From NCBI GenBank assembly GCA_947478935.1, contig CANJXV010000204.1:1-5038 (forward strand): a stretch of 5,038 nucleotides of DNA. Reading direction: 5' to 3'. The translations under genes were made by a program, and so were the position numbers. This stretch comes from Comamonadaceae bacterium. GTDB taxonomy: Bacteria > Pseudomonadota > Gammaproteobacteria > Burkholderiales > Burkholderiaceae_C. Shown piece by piece: positions 1 through 5,038 of this stretch; the first letter of the stretch is position 1; every line of letters begins with the position of its first letter. Below the pieces are notes generated by a model that saw nothing but the letters and a program-made list of their open reading frames with translations, had not been told where the DNA came from and ran no database searches.

Positions 1-269
1 AAATCGTCTTCTTTCATGACCAGCAGCTCGTCGCCGTCGACCTTGACGGTCTGGCCGCTGTACTTGCCAAACAAGACGCGGTCGCCGACCTTCACGGTCA
101 GGGCGGCCAACTCGCCTTTGTCATTGCGCTTGCCAGGGCCTACGGCCAGGACTTCGCCTTGATCGGGTTTCTCGGCGGCGTTGTCAGGGATGACGATGCC
201 AGAGGCGGTTTTGGTTTCGCTTTCGACGCGTTTAACAATCACGCGGTCTGCCAATGGGCGCAGTTTCAT
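1..269 (-). CDS. groES: Co-chaperonin GroES (partial, C-terminus cut by window edge)
   Basis: GroES is the 10-kDa lid of the cytoplasmic GroEL chaperonin. Its heptamer caps the GroEL cavity so that enclosed proteins can fold. Reading the minus strand from ATG at 269 gives 89 residues beginning MKLRPLADRVIVKRVESETK, typical of the family. The mobile loop is at about residues 16-33 with the GroEL-contacting hydrophobic triplet I25-V26-I27 (IVL in E. coli). The roof-hairpin region is at about 45-57, followed by the GDRVLFGKYSG strand and an ELLVMKEDD segment near the end. The family is about 96 residues long, so roughly seven are missing beyond position 1. The start is set by an AGGAG Shine-Dalgarno site at 277-281, seven bases from the ATG. 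The upstream CIRCE operator and promoter support heat-shock control. groEL would normally follow just outside the window. Identification is very secure. Confidence 0.97.
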   Translation of the reverse strand, partial: MKLRPLADRVIVKRVESETKTASGIVIPDNAAEKPDQGEVLAVGPGKRNDKGELAALTVKVGDRVLFGKYSGQTVKVDGDELLVMKEDD

Positions 270-301
270 AAAGAATCTCCTAGGTTTAGAAACGACTATT
301 G

Positions 302-322
302 AAAAAATCAGGCGGCCCGCCT
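302..322 (-). terminator. Terminator-like hairpin with U-run in the groES leader
   Basis: On the minus strand AGGCG-GGC-CGCCT (310-322) can form a five-base-pair, GC-rich stem with a three-base loop. After two bases comes a run of six T (302-307). This is the layout of a weak intrinsic terminator, but it lies between the groES promoter (392-419) and the groES start (269), inside the expected leader. No better terminator is visible after the stop of the AI-2E gene at 486. The hairpin may therefore stop read-through from that unit, attenuate groES transcription, or do nothing. The stem is short, so function is inferred from sequence alone. Confidence 0.35.
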
Positions 323-365
323 TCACACAAAAAGGGGACTGCAACAGATAGGTGGGGCGGTTTTG

Positions 366-392
366 TTAGCACTCAACCCCGACGAGTGCTAA
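366..392 (-). promoter_or_regulatory. CIRCE operator (HrcA binding site) of groES
   Basis: The arms TTAGCACTC (366-374) and GAGTGCTAA (384-392) form a perfect inverted repeat around a nine-base spacer. This is an exact match to the CIRCE consensus. CIRCE is the operator of the heat-shock repressor HrcA, which depends on GroEL for activity and so gives feedback control of groESL. The element touches the promoter -10 box at 392 and covers the expected transcription start, so bound HrcA should block initiation. It also lies in the transcribed leader. hrcA itself is not in the window. Confidence 0.96.
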
Positions 393-420
393 TGATAGCG
401 GTTTTTCCGGGGTTTTCAAG
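392..420 (-). promoter_or_regulatory. groES promoter (sigma70-like, with a sigma32-like -35)
   Basis: On the minus strand TTGAAA (414-419) and TATCAT (392-397) each match five of six bases of the sigma70 -35 and -10 consensus, with a 16-base spacer. With base 420 the -35 reads CTTGAAA, which is also the sigma32 (RpoH) -35 consensus. The sequence around CCGCTATC (394-401) is only a partial match to the sigma32 -10. Transcription would start around 384-386, inside CIRCE, giving a leader of about 115 bases. Dual HrcA/RpoH control is known for groESL in several betaproteobacteria; here the RpoH part is an inference. Confidence 0.8.
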
Positions 421-485
421 GTGGCGGGCGGCGACGAAGCGAAGGAAAGCGCCTTTACCGACCCAAAAACCGTGGCTCCGCGCCC

Positions 486-1520
486 TTAAATCCAGCCGCC
501 GGCCTGCCACTCCTTTTTGGCGTAGCCGTAATACAAGGGCGCGGCCACCAGGCCGGGCAGACCGAACAGCGCTTCGCCAATGAACATCACGGCCAAGAGT
601 TCCCAGGACGCGGTATTGGTGTGTTTGCCCAGGATGCGGGCATTGATGGCGTACTCAGCCTTGTGGATGACCACCAAAAACACCAGGCAAGCGATGCCGA
701 CGCCGACTGACACCGACAAACCTGCCAGGGTCAGCATGGCGTTGCACAACAGGTTGCCGACGATGGGAATGAGCCCGCAAAAAAAGGTGAGCGTCACCAA
801 CGGCCCAACATAGGGCACATGCGCCCCGGCCAGGGGTAGGGCGACCAGCAGCAGGGCCGCAGTGCAACTGGCGTTGAAAATAGCAATCCAAAACTGCGCC
901 ACCACCACCTGGCCGAAAGCGGCGATAAACAGCTGCCCGCGCTCGCGCATTTGCAAGCGCAGCGGCGCGCTGCTGGGCGCCACCGTGCCCGCCGCCATCA
1001 AGGCGCCAACCACCAGCCCCACATAGACCAGCAAGAGCCCGTGCAAAGCCTGCGTGCCCGCCCCGGCAAGAACACCGGCTTTGGACTTGAGCATGTCGGC
1101 CAGCCAAAGCTGCATGTCCATCAATTCTTCGGGCAGGTACAGCGCCCAATCAGGCGGTATTTTTTTGCGAATTTCCAAAACGGTTTGCGCCAGGAATTGC
1201 AGCAAAGCCTGGTATTGGCCCATGGCGCCCAGGGCCAGCGACTTGGCATTGAGCATGGCCAGCACCAGGGCCAGCAGGGGCAACACGATGACCACCGCCG
1301 CCGCAAAAGCCCCGCTGGCGCCATAGCGCCAGCGCTGCCCGATGCGCACCAACGCTTTGGCCACCAGAAAGCCCAGACAAGCGCCCAGCAAACCGGGCAG
1401 TAGCGCAAAGTGCAACATGCCCAAGGCCAGCAACAAGGCAAACGCCAAGCTGTAGCGACGCGCCAGCGCTGCGTCCTGCGGCCCTGCGCGCAGCGGGGCC
1501 TCGTTCGATTTTTTAGTCAT
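486..1520 (-). CDS. AI-2E family (PerM/UPF0118-type) membrane protein
   Basis: This is a 344-residue polytopic inner-membrane protein of the AI-2E transporter family. Members include the E. coli autoinducer-2 exporter TqsA and others linked to sodium/proton exchange or of unknown substrate, so the transported molecule cannot be named. It has a basic N-terminal tail, a hydrophobic pair at about 24-56 and a segment at 70-92. A soluble loop follows at about 93-158, including an IPPDW...LPEEL stretch, then segments at about 160-180, 210-232, 238-262, 266-288 and 308-334. The family-like C-terminal core shows GLIPIVGN (249-256) and ALFGLPGLVAAPL (317-329). The ATG at 1520 follows a GGAGG site (1529-1533) inside the end of the PAP2 gene. 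Only three bases separate it from that gene's stop, so it is the last gene of the unit and probably translationally coupled. No strong terminator follows its TAA. Confidence 0.87.
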   Translation of the reverse strand: MTKKSNEAPLRAGPQDAALARRYSLAFALLLALGMLHFALLPGLLGACLGFLVAKALVRIGQRWRYGASGAFAAAVVIVLPLLALVLAMLNAKSLALGAMGQYQALLQFLAQTVLEIRKKIPPDWALYLPEELMDMQLWLADMLKSKAGVLAGAGTQALHGLLLVYVGLVVGALMAAGTVAPSSAPLRLQMRERGQLFIAAFGQVVVAQFWIAIFNASCTAALLLVALPLAGAHVPYVGPLVTLTFFCGLIPIVGNLLCNAMLTLAGLSVSVGVGIACLVFLVVIHKAEYAINARILGKHTNTASWELLAVMFIGEALFGLPGLVAAPLYYGYAKKEWQAGGWI

Positions 1521-1523
1521 AGT

Positions 1524-2282
1524 TCAGTCCTCCCTGCGCTGCTGGCGCGCAAAGCGCAGCAATGCCAGCGCTACCACCAGCGCCAGCACATATTGCGGCT
1601 GGCGGTTCTCATCGTAATCTAGGGGCGTATCCAGCATTTGGTAGAGCGTTAGCGCCAGCAGTGCGGCCAAAGCACGCATGCGCCAGCCACGTGGCTTGAA
1701 CCAGTCCGGGCCTAAGCGGGCCCAAAGCAAGTGCCCGATGGCCGCCGCCCACGCGCCCAGGCAGGCGCCCACCACTACATCCCCCGGCCAATGCGCGCCC
1801 AGCGCCATGCGCGATAGGCCCACCAAGCAGGCCAGCAGCCACAGCCACACAAAGCGCGGGCGCCGTCCGGCATCCATCGCAAAATAAATACTGCCGGCTA
1901 CGGCAAAAGCGGTCAGCGTATGTCCCGAGGGCATAGAGGCAAATTCCATCGGCTCGCCCACGATGCGGATTTGCGCATGCTCGATCAGCCCCGCCGGACG
2001 CGGGCTGAACAGCCATTCCTTGCCGATGCGCACCATCACCACCGCCACCGGCGCTGCGCACAACCAGGCCCACATCAAACGCGGCGCAAACACCAGCAAG
2101 GGCGATGTCAAAGCCAGCACGCCCCAGGCATTGCCACCCAAAGAAAGAGCAGCCCAGGCCACGGCGGGCACGCTGGCGCAGGCCTGGTTGATGGCCAGAA
2201 ACAAGCCCGGCTCCCACCAATGCAGCCACAAGGGCGCAGCGATCAACAACAACAACAGCGGCAGCCACCAACGCGCCATCAT
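1524..2282 (-). CDS. PAP2-family membrane phosphatase
   Basis: This 252-residue inner-membrane acid phosphatase of the PAP2 superfamily probably acts on a lipid phosphate or pyrophosphate at the periplasmic face. All three catalytic motifs are intact: KX6RP at K88-R95-P96, PSGH at 118-121 with H121 as general acid, and SRX5HX3D at S157-R158-H164-D168, with H164 as the expected nucleophile. Hydrophobic segments lie at about 6-20, 42-66, 70-86, 122-136, 143-157, 167-188, 203-216 and 229-244. The start MM overlaps the upstream glycosyltransferase stop by four bases (ATGA, 2279-2282). A GGGAG site at 2291-2295 sits eight bases upstream of the ATG. Subfamilies include undecaprenyl-pyrophosphate phosphatases, lipid A phosphatases and phosphatidylglycerophosphatases, and the sequence alone does not separate them. 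The glycosyltransferase partner suggests recycling of a polyprenyl carrier or lipid A decoration (inference). Confidence 0.93.
   Translation of the reverse strand: MMARWWLPLLLLLIAAPLWLHWWEPGLFLAINQACASVPAVAWAALSLGGNAWGVLALTSPLLVFAPRLMWAWLCAAPVAVVMVRIGKEWLFSPRPAGLIEHAQIRIVGEPMEFASMPSGHTLTAFAVAGSIYFAMDAGRRPRFVWLWLLACLVGLSRMALGAHWPGDVVVGACLGAWAAAIGHLLWARLGPDWFKPRGWRMRALAALLALTLYQMLDTPLDYDENRQPQYVLALVVALALLRFARQQRRED
1529..1533 (-). promoter_or_regulatory. Shine-Dalgarno site of the AI-2E gene, embedded in the PAP2 gene end
   Basis: GGAGG on the minus strand lies eight bases upstream of the AI-2E-family ATG at 1520. It falls inside the last codons of the PAP2 gene, whose TGA is at 1524-1526. Ribosomes finishing PAP2 would stop next to the new start, so the two are likely translationally coupled. 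Confidence 0.75.
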
Positions 2283-3808
2283 GGCCCGGGCTCCCGGTTG
2301 CGGGGCTGCGGATCACCCGCCCAGCCGTGGCAGGCGTAAAACCGGAATCGCGCCACCGGTGCGCCGCCATGACGGGCATCCAAGGTATCGAGCAACTGGC
2401 AATCGGCAAAGCCATGCGGCCCAAGCGGGGTCTCAAAAGCCAACAATGAGTTGTCCACCAGCACCGTGCTAGCCCCTACCGGCAATTCGCCAGCCCAGAT
2501 AGAGAACTGGCTAAAGCCTGCGTCCAGCACATGCACCGGCAGTGGCCGTACCACCCAGCCCAGGCGGCTGGCCAGCGTCCAGTTTTGTACCGACACGCTG
2601 CTCAGGCCCTGCGCCTGCGCCAGGCTGATGGCGCGCGCACCGGCCTGGTCCCAGCCATACAGTTCGGCAAAGGGGTTGGCACCCACCGCCGTGTTGTCCC
2701 ACGTCCGCGGAAACAGCGGCGCGCCAGCGGTCAGCATCAACCAAAGCAAGGCGGCGCAACTTAAGCTTTGCAGCGTGACCAGCGCGGCCAAGACCCGGGC
2801 GCGTATGCGCTGGCGGCTCGGGTCGCCATGCCCATAGCGGTAGCGCGCCAGCGCAACGCCGGCAAAGGGCGCCAGCGCCACCCAGGCCGGTGCCGTCCAA
2901 TGCGGCAAGCTGCTACCCCCACCGGCCAAATAGGCCAGCACCAGCCAAGGGACAGCAAAAAACAGTCGCAGGGCACCCTGCTTGCTATGCCCCCACAAAC
3001 CCCAGAGCAGCAAAGGCCCGAAGGCCAGCAACTGCAAAAGCCCAAAGCGCGCCACCGCGGCCAGGTGCCAACCGCTACCCGCGCCATGCTGCCCCTGGTA
3101 GCGAAAAGACACCCAATCATGCGCCGCATTCCACACCAGCACCGGCGAGACCATGAGCAGTGCCAGCACCACCGCCAACCAGGCCCAAGGCGAACGCAAG
3201 ACGCGCATACCCTGAGCGGACAAGATGCACAGGCCAGAGGCCAAGGCCATGAAAATTGCGGTGTATTTGCTCAGTCCCGCCAGCCCCAGCAGACAGCCCC
3301 ACAGTAGCCAGTCGCCTCGGCAGGCGAGAGCGTCAGGCTGCATCAGGCGCAGGGTTTGGCCCATCAGCAATACCGTGAAAAACATCAGCAAGGTATCGGG
3401 CACCAGGCCAATGCCCAGCACATGCAACAAGGGCGCTACGGCCAGCGCACCGAGCGCCCACAAACCGGCGTCGCCTGCATGTCCAAAATTGCGATTGCCT
3501 TGCAGGTACTCGGCCAGCCGGTAGACGGCCAGTACCGTCCCCAGCCAAAAAAGTCCGGGCAATAAACGTAAGTAGACCACTGGCGCATCGACTGCCACCA
3601 AAGGTAATTGCACCCAGCCCACCAGCGGCGGATGGTCAAAATAACTGAGCGCCGGGTGGTAGGCATACAAAAGGTAATGCGCCTCGTCCACCGACAGGCC
3701 GATATAGCCACCCACCACTGCATGCAGCAGCACCAAAGCTGCTAAAAGCGCGCTATGGCGCGGGTGCTGGCCCAGCGCGCGCAAGCCTTGACTAATCAAT
3801 GCCGGCAC
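2279..3808 (-). CDS. GT39/ArnT-like (PMT_2) polytopic membrane glycosyltransferase
   Basis: This is an integral-membrane GT-C-fold glycosyltransferase of family GT39, the ArnT/protein-mannosyltransferase type. Such enzymes move a sugar from a polyprenyl-phosphate carrier to an acceptor at the periplasmic face. Numbered from GTG at 3808 (509 residues), it shows a first membrane segment at about 18-38 and the acidic SVDEAHY motif with D41-E42 in the first periplasmic loop. YFDHPPLVGW follows at 56-65, VPDT at 136-139, SKYTAIF at 180-186 and LPHWTAPAW at 301-309. About ten hydrophobic stretches are followed by a soluble C-terminal domain from about 360. The open frame continues upstream to TTG at 3871 (530 residues). 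GTG 3808 was preferred because the extra residues look non-membrane and overlap a tentative divergent promoter, but its Shine-Dalgarno is weak and TTG 3799 is also possible. It is the first gene of the three-gene unit. Donor and acceptor are unknown. Confidence 0.88.
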   Translation of the reverse strand: MPALISQGLRALGQHPRHSALLAALVLLHAVVGGYIGLSVDEAHYLLYAYHPALSYFDHPPLVGWVQLPLVAVDAPVVYLRLLPGLFWLGTVLAVYRLAEYLQGNRNFGHAGDAGLWALGALAVAPLLHVLGIGLVPDTLLMFFTVLLMGQTLRLMQPDALACRGDWLLWGCLLGLAGLSKYTAIFMALASGLCILSAQGMRVLRSPWAWLAVVLALLMVSPVLVWNAAHDWVSFRYQGQHGAGSGWHLAAVARFGLLQLLAFGPLLLWGLWGHSKQGALRLFFAVPWLVLAYLAGGGSSLPHWTAPAWVALAPFAGVALARYRYGHGDPSRQRIRARVLAALVTLQSLSCAALLWLMLTAGAPLFPRTWDNTAVGANPFAELYGWDQAGARAISLAQAQGLSSVSVQNWTLASRLGWVVRPLPVHVLDAGFSQFSIWAGELPVGASTVLVDNSLLAFETPLGPHGFADCQLLDTLDARHGGAPVARFRFYACHGWAGDPQPRNREPGP

Positions 3809-3820
3809 AAGCAATTTTTC

Positions 3821-3849
3821 TTGAGGGAAACCATACCGCAGTCTAAACT
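3821..3849 (+). promoter_or_regulatory. Tentative sigma70-like promoter for the tautomerase gene
   Basis: TTGAGG (3821-3826) and TAAACT (3844-3849) each match four of six consensus bases at the ideal 17-base spacing. They lie 64 bases upstream of the tautomerase ATG. This is the best candidate I see in the divergent region, but matches of this quality arise by chance. No convincing minus-strand promoter for the glycosyltransferase unit could be picked out. Confidence 0.3.
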
Positions 3850-3851
3850 GC
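3838..3851. repeat. Small inverted repeat in the divergent intergenic region
   Basis: GCAGT (3838-3842) and ACTGC (3847-3851) are perfect arms around the four-base centre CTAA, overlapping the tentative -10 box. A second short inverted repeat, GGGG (3864-3867) with CCCC (3874-3877), lies 12 bases on. Either could be an operator or a leader hairpin. Both are short enough to be chance, and no regulator gene is present. Confidence 0.3.
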
Positions 3852-3902
3852 CGCCTCGCACCCGGGGCCAAAACCCCAAGACCAGAACCGCACGTAATTG
3901 CA

Positions 3903-3907
3903 AAGGA
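3903..3907 (+). promoter_or_regulatory. Shine-Dalgarno site deciding the tautomerase start
   Basis: AAGGA ends five bases before the ATG at 3913. An in-frame ATG at 3898 would add five residues ahead of the required N-terminal proline and would place this site inside the coding region. The site therefore supports initiation at 3913. Confidence 0.75.
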
Positions 3908-3912
3908 AACCC

Positions 3913-4104
3913 ATGCCTACCTACCACGTAGAAATGATTGAAGGCCGCACCCTGGAACAAAAGAAAAAACTGGTGCAAGAAATTACCCGCATCAGCGTAG
4001 AAGTACTGGGCGGCTCGCCCGGTTCGGTGGACGTGATCATCACTGACATCAAAGCCGACAACTGGGCTACCGGCGGCAAACTCTGGAGCGAGCCGCGCGA
4101 CTAA
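3913..4104 (+). CDS. 4-oxalocrotonate tautomerase family protein (small tautomerase)
   Basis: This 63-residue protein begins MPTYHVEMIEGRTLEQKKKL. After removal of Met, Pro1 is the catalytic base of the tautomerase superfamily. Such subunits form a beta-alpha-beta fold that assembles into hexamers and catalyses keto-enol proton shifts. Mature numbering shows Pro1, the EGR motif with Arg11, and the VIITDI strand at 40-45. W50 takes the place of the classical Phe50 and is followed by ATGG. Position 39, Arg in the Pseudomonas 4-oxalocrotonate tautomerase, is Asp here (GSVDVIIT), so 2-hydroxymuconate tautomerase activity should not be assumed. ATG 3913 was chosen over 3898 because Pro must be the first residue after Met and because of the AAGGA site at 3903-3907. 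It is divergent from the glycosyltransferase unit and converges on gshB. No aromatic-degradation genes are nearby, so its substrate is unknown. Confidence 0.93.
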   Translation: MPTYHVEMIEGRTLEQKKKLVQEITRISVEVLGGSPGSVDVIITDIKADNWATGGKLWSEPRD

Positions 4105-4118
4105 GGCGCCGCCCTACT

Positions 4119-5038
4119 TCAGGCCGCGACTGCCGCCTCCAGCGCATCCACAAACATGGCCGGCACGTCAAAGCCGGTCTGGTCGCTGATCTCTTGAAAA
4201 CAGGTCGGGCTGGTCACATTGATTTCGGTCAGGTGCGTGCCGATGATGTCCAGGCCTACTAGCAAGAGACCGCGCGCGGCCAGCGTCGGTCCCATGGCTT
4301 GGGCCATGGCACGGTCGGCATCGTTCAAGGGCTGGGCCACGCCCAAGCCACCGGCCGCCAAGTTGCCCCGTACCTCGCCGCCCTGCGGAATACGCGCAAG
4401 GCAAAAGGGCACAGGTACCCCGCCGATGACCAACACGCGCTTATCGCCCTGTGCAATTGCCGGTAAAAACTTTTGCACCATCAGGCTTTGCGCGCCCTCG
4501 CGGTTGAGTGTCTCGATGATGCTACCCAGGTTCAAGCCGTCGGCCTTGACGCGGAAGATGCCCATGCCGCCCATCCCATCCAAAGGCTTCAAGATGATGT
4601 CCTGGTGCTCGGCGTGGAAGGCGCGCACCGCTTGCGCGTCGCGGGTGACCAGCGTGGGGCCAATGTGCTGCGGGAACTCCATGATGGCCAGCTTCTCGGG
4701 GTGGTCACGCAGGGCGCGCGGCTTGTTAAATACCTTTGCGCCTTCGCGCTCGGCCTGCTCCAGCAGGTGCGTAGCGTAAAAGTATTCGCTGTCAAAAGGC
4801 GGATCTTTGCGCATGATGACGGCGTCAAAACCATGCAGCGCCAGCATTGCGCCGGGCTGTTCTTCAAACCAACGATCTGCCAGCGCGGTCAGGGTGATGC
4901 GCCGCGTTTGCGCCTGCACCGTGCCACCTTGCTGCCAGAGCAACTGGCGCGGCTCGCACGCGGCGATTTGGTGGCCGCGGCGCTGTGCCTCGCGCATCAT
5001 GGAAAACGTGGTGTCCTTGTAAGTCTGAAAAGACTCTA
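4119..5038 (-). CDS. gshB: Glutathione synthetase (partial, N-terminus cut by window edge)
   Basis: This cytoplasmic ATP-grasp ligase carries out the second step of glutathione synthesis, joining gamma-glutamylcysteine and glycine with ATP. The minus-strand frame is open to the window end. Upstream of the in-frame ATG at 5000 it still reads ESFQTYKDTTFS, which matches the family's N-terminal domain, so 5000 is not the true start and about 10 residues are missing. Visible motifs are MRKDPPFD (about 4814-4791), the glycine-rich ATP-binding loop KPLDGMGG (4589-4566), the ARIPQGGE...RGNLAAGG segment (4397-4347) and the metal/ATP-binding TEINVTSPTC stretch (4229-4200). All are close to E. coli GshB. 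The visible part is 305 full codons, and the family is about 316 residues. The gene ends 14 bases from the convergent tautomerase stop, with no clear terminator between them. Its promoter lies outside the window. Confidence 0.97.
   Translation of the reverse strand, partial: ESFQTYKDTTFSMMREAQRRGHQIAACEPRQLLWQQGGTVQAQTRRITLTALADRWFEEQPGAMLALHGFDAVIMRKDPPFDSEYFYATHLLEQAEREGAKVFNKPRALRDHPEKLAIMEFPQHIGPTLVTRDAQAVRAFHAEHQDIILKPLDGMGGMGIFRVKADGLNLGSIIETLNREGAQSLMVQKFLPAIAQGDKRVLVIGGVPVPFCLARIPQGGEVRGNLAAGGLGVAQPLNDADRAMAQAMGPTLAARGLLLVGLDIIGTHLTEINVTSPTCFQEISDQTGFDVPAMFVDALEAAVAA

Noticed and set aside
449..485. Possible terminator after the AI-2E gene
   Set aside because: There is a run of five T on the minus strand but no convincing stem before it. 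A nearby AAAG-GCG-CTTT is too weak and lacks a U-run.
299..583. Plus-strand open frame of 94 codons over the groES control region
   Set aside because: It runs antisense through CIRCE, the promoter and the end of the AI-2E gene, has an arginine-rich composition with no family resemblance, and has no plausible ribosome site.
951..1403. Long plus-strand open frame opposite the AI-2E gene
   Set aside because: Its Gln/Arg/His-rich translation is the usual antisense shadow of a GC-rich membrane-protein gene, and the minus-strand frame is clearly the real one.
2243..2256. Short run of CAA triplets, possible slippage or repeat tract
   Set aside because: It is the complement of four TTG leucine codons in the first membrane segment of the PAP2 protein. 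Codon choice explains it and it is too short for a likely phase-variable tract.
1609..2436. Minus-strand 275-codon frame overlapping PAP2 in another frame
   Set aside because: It lacks the PAP2 motifs and crosses the end of the glycosyltransferase gene. The frame at 1524-2282 carries all three catalytic motifs.
1963..2472. Plus-strand 169-codon frame opposite PAP2
   Set aside because: It is low-complexity and Ala/Gln/Asn-rich, antisense to two well-supported genes, with no recognisable domain.
4083..4142. Inverted arms CTGGAG (4083-4088) and CTCCAG (4137-4142) spanning the tautomerase-gshB junction
   Set aside because: The six-base arms are 48 bases apart with poorly paired sequence between them and no T-run on either strand. 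Not supported as a bidirectional terminator.
1..5038. CRISPR array, tRNA, rRNA, transposase or phage/defence genes
   Set aside because: No spaced direct repeats, cloverleaf-like sequence, terminal inverted repeats with a transposase, or recognisable mobile or defence proteins were seen on either strand.

Overview
The window looks like an ordinary chromosomal segment of a GC-rich betaproteobacterium. The best guess is Burkholderiales, possibly a Comamonadaceae relative such as Rhodoferax or Polaromonas. This rests on the GroES protein, the groES promoter with a perfect CIRCE operator, a proteobacterial-type GshB and the codon style. It comes from family recognition, not a database search. Six protein genes are supported, two of them cut by the window edges. 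I see no tRNA, rRNA, CRISPR array, insertion sequence or phage gene.

Layout. Positions 1-269 (minus) hold the start of groES, truncated at its C-terminal end. Positions 270-485 are its control region: a short leader with a terminator-like hairpin, a perfect CIRCE inverted repeat, and a good promoter abutting it. Positions 486-3808 (minus) form a tightly packed three-gene unit, transcribed in the order GT39-type membrane glycosyltransferase, PAP2 phosphatase, AI-2E-family membrane protein. The first junction is a 4-base ATGA overlap and the second a 3-base gap. Positions 3809-3912 are a divergent intergenic region with two small inverted repeats and a tentative promoter. Positions 3913-4104 (plus) encode a 63-residue 4-oxalocrotonate-tautomerase-family protein. 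Positions 4119-5038 (minus) hold most of gshB (glutathione synthetase), converging on the tautomerase gene with a 14-base gap and cut at its N-terminus by the window end.

How the genes fit together. The three-gene unit is most simply read as an inner-membrane/envelope module. A polyprenyl-phosphate-sugar-dependent glycosyltransferase would release an undecaprenyl carrier, a PAP2 enzyme would dephosphorylate a lipid (pyro)phosphate, and a polytopic membrane protein of unknown substrate follows. groES is separately controlled by heat-shock-type elements. gshB makes glutathione. The tautomerase has no obvious pathway partner here.

I do not see a convincing undescribed system. The points most worth a second look are the tautomerase with Asp in place of the Arg39 of classical 4-OT, the terminator-like hairpin in the groES leader, and the unresolved start of the glycosyltransferase gene beside a divergent promoter region.
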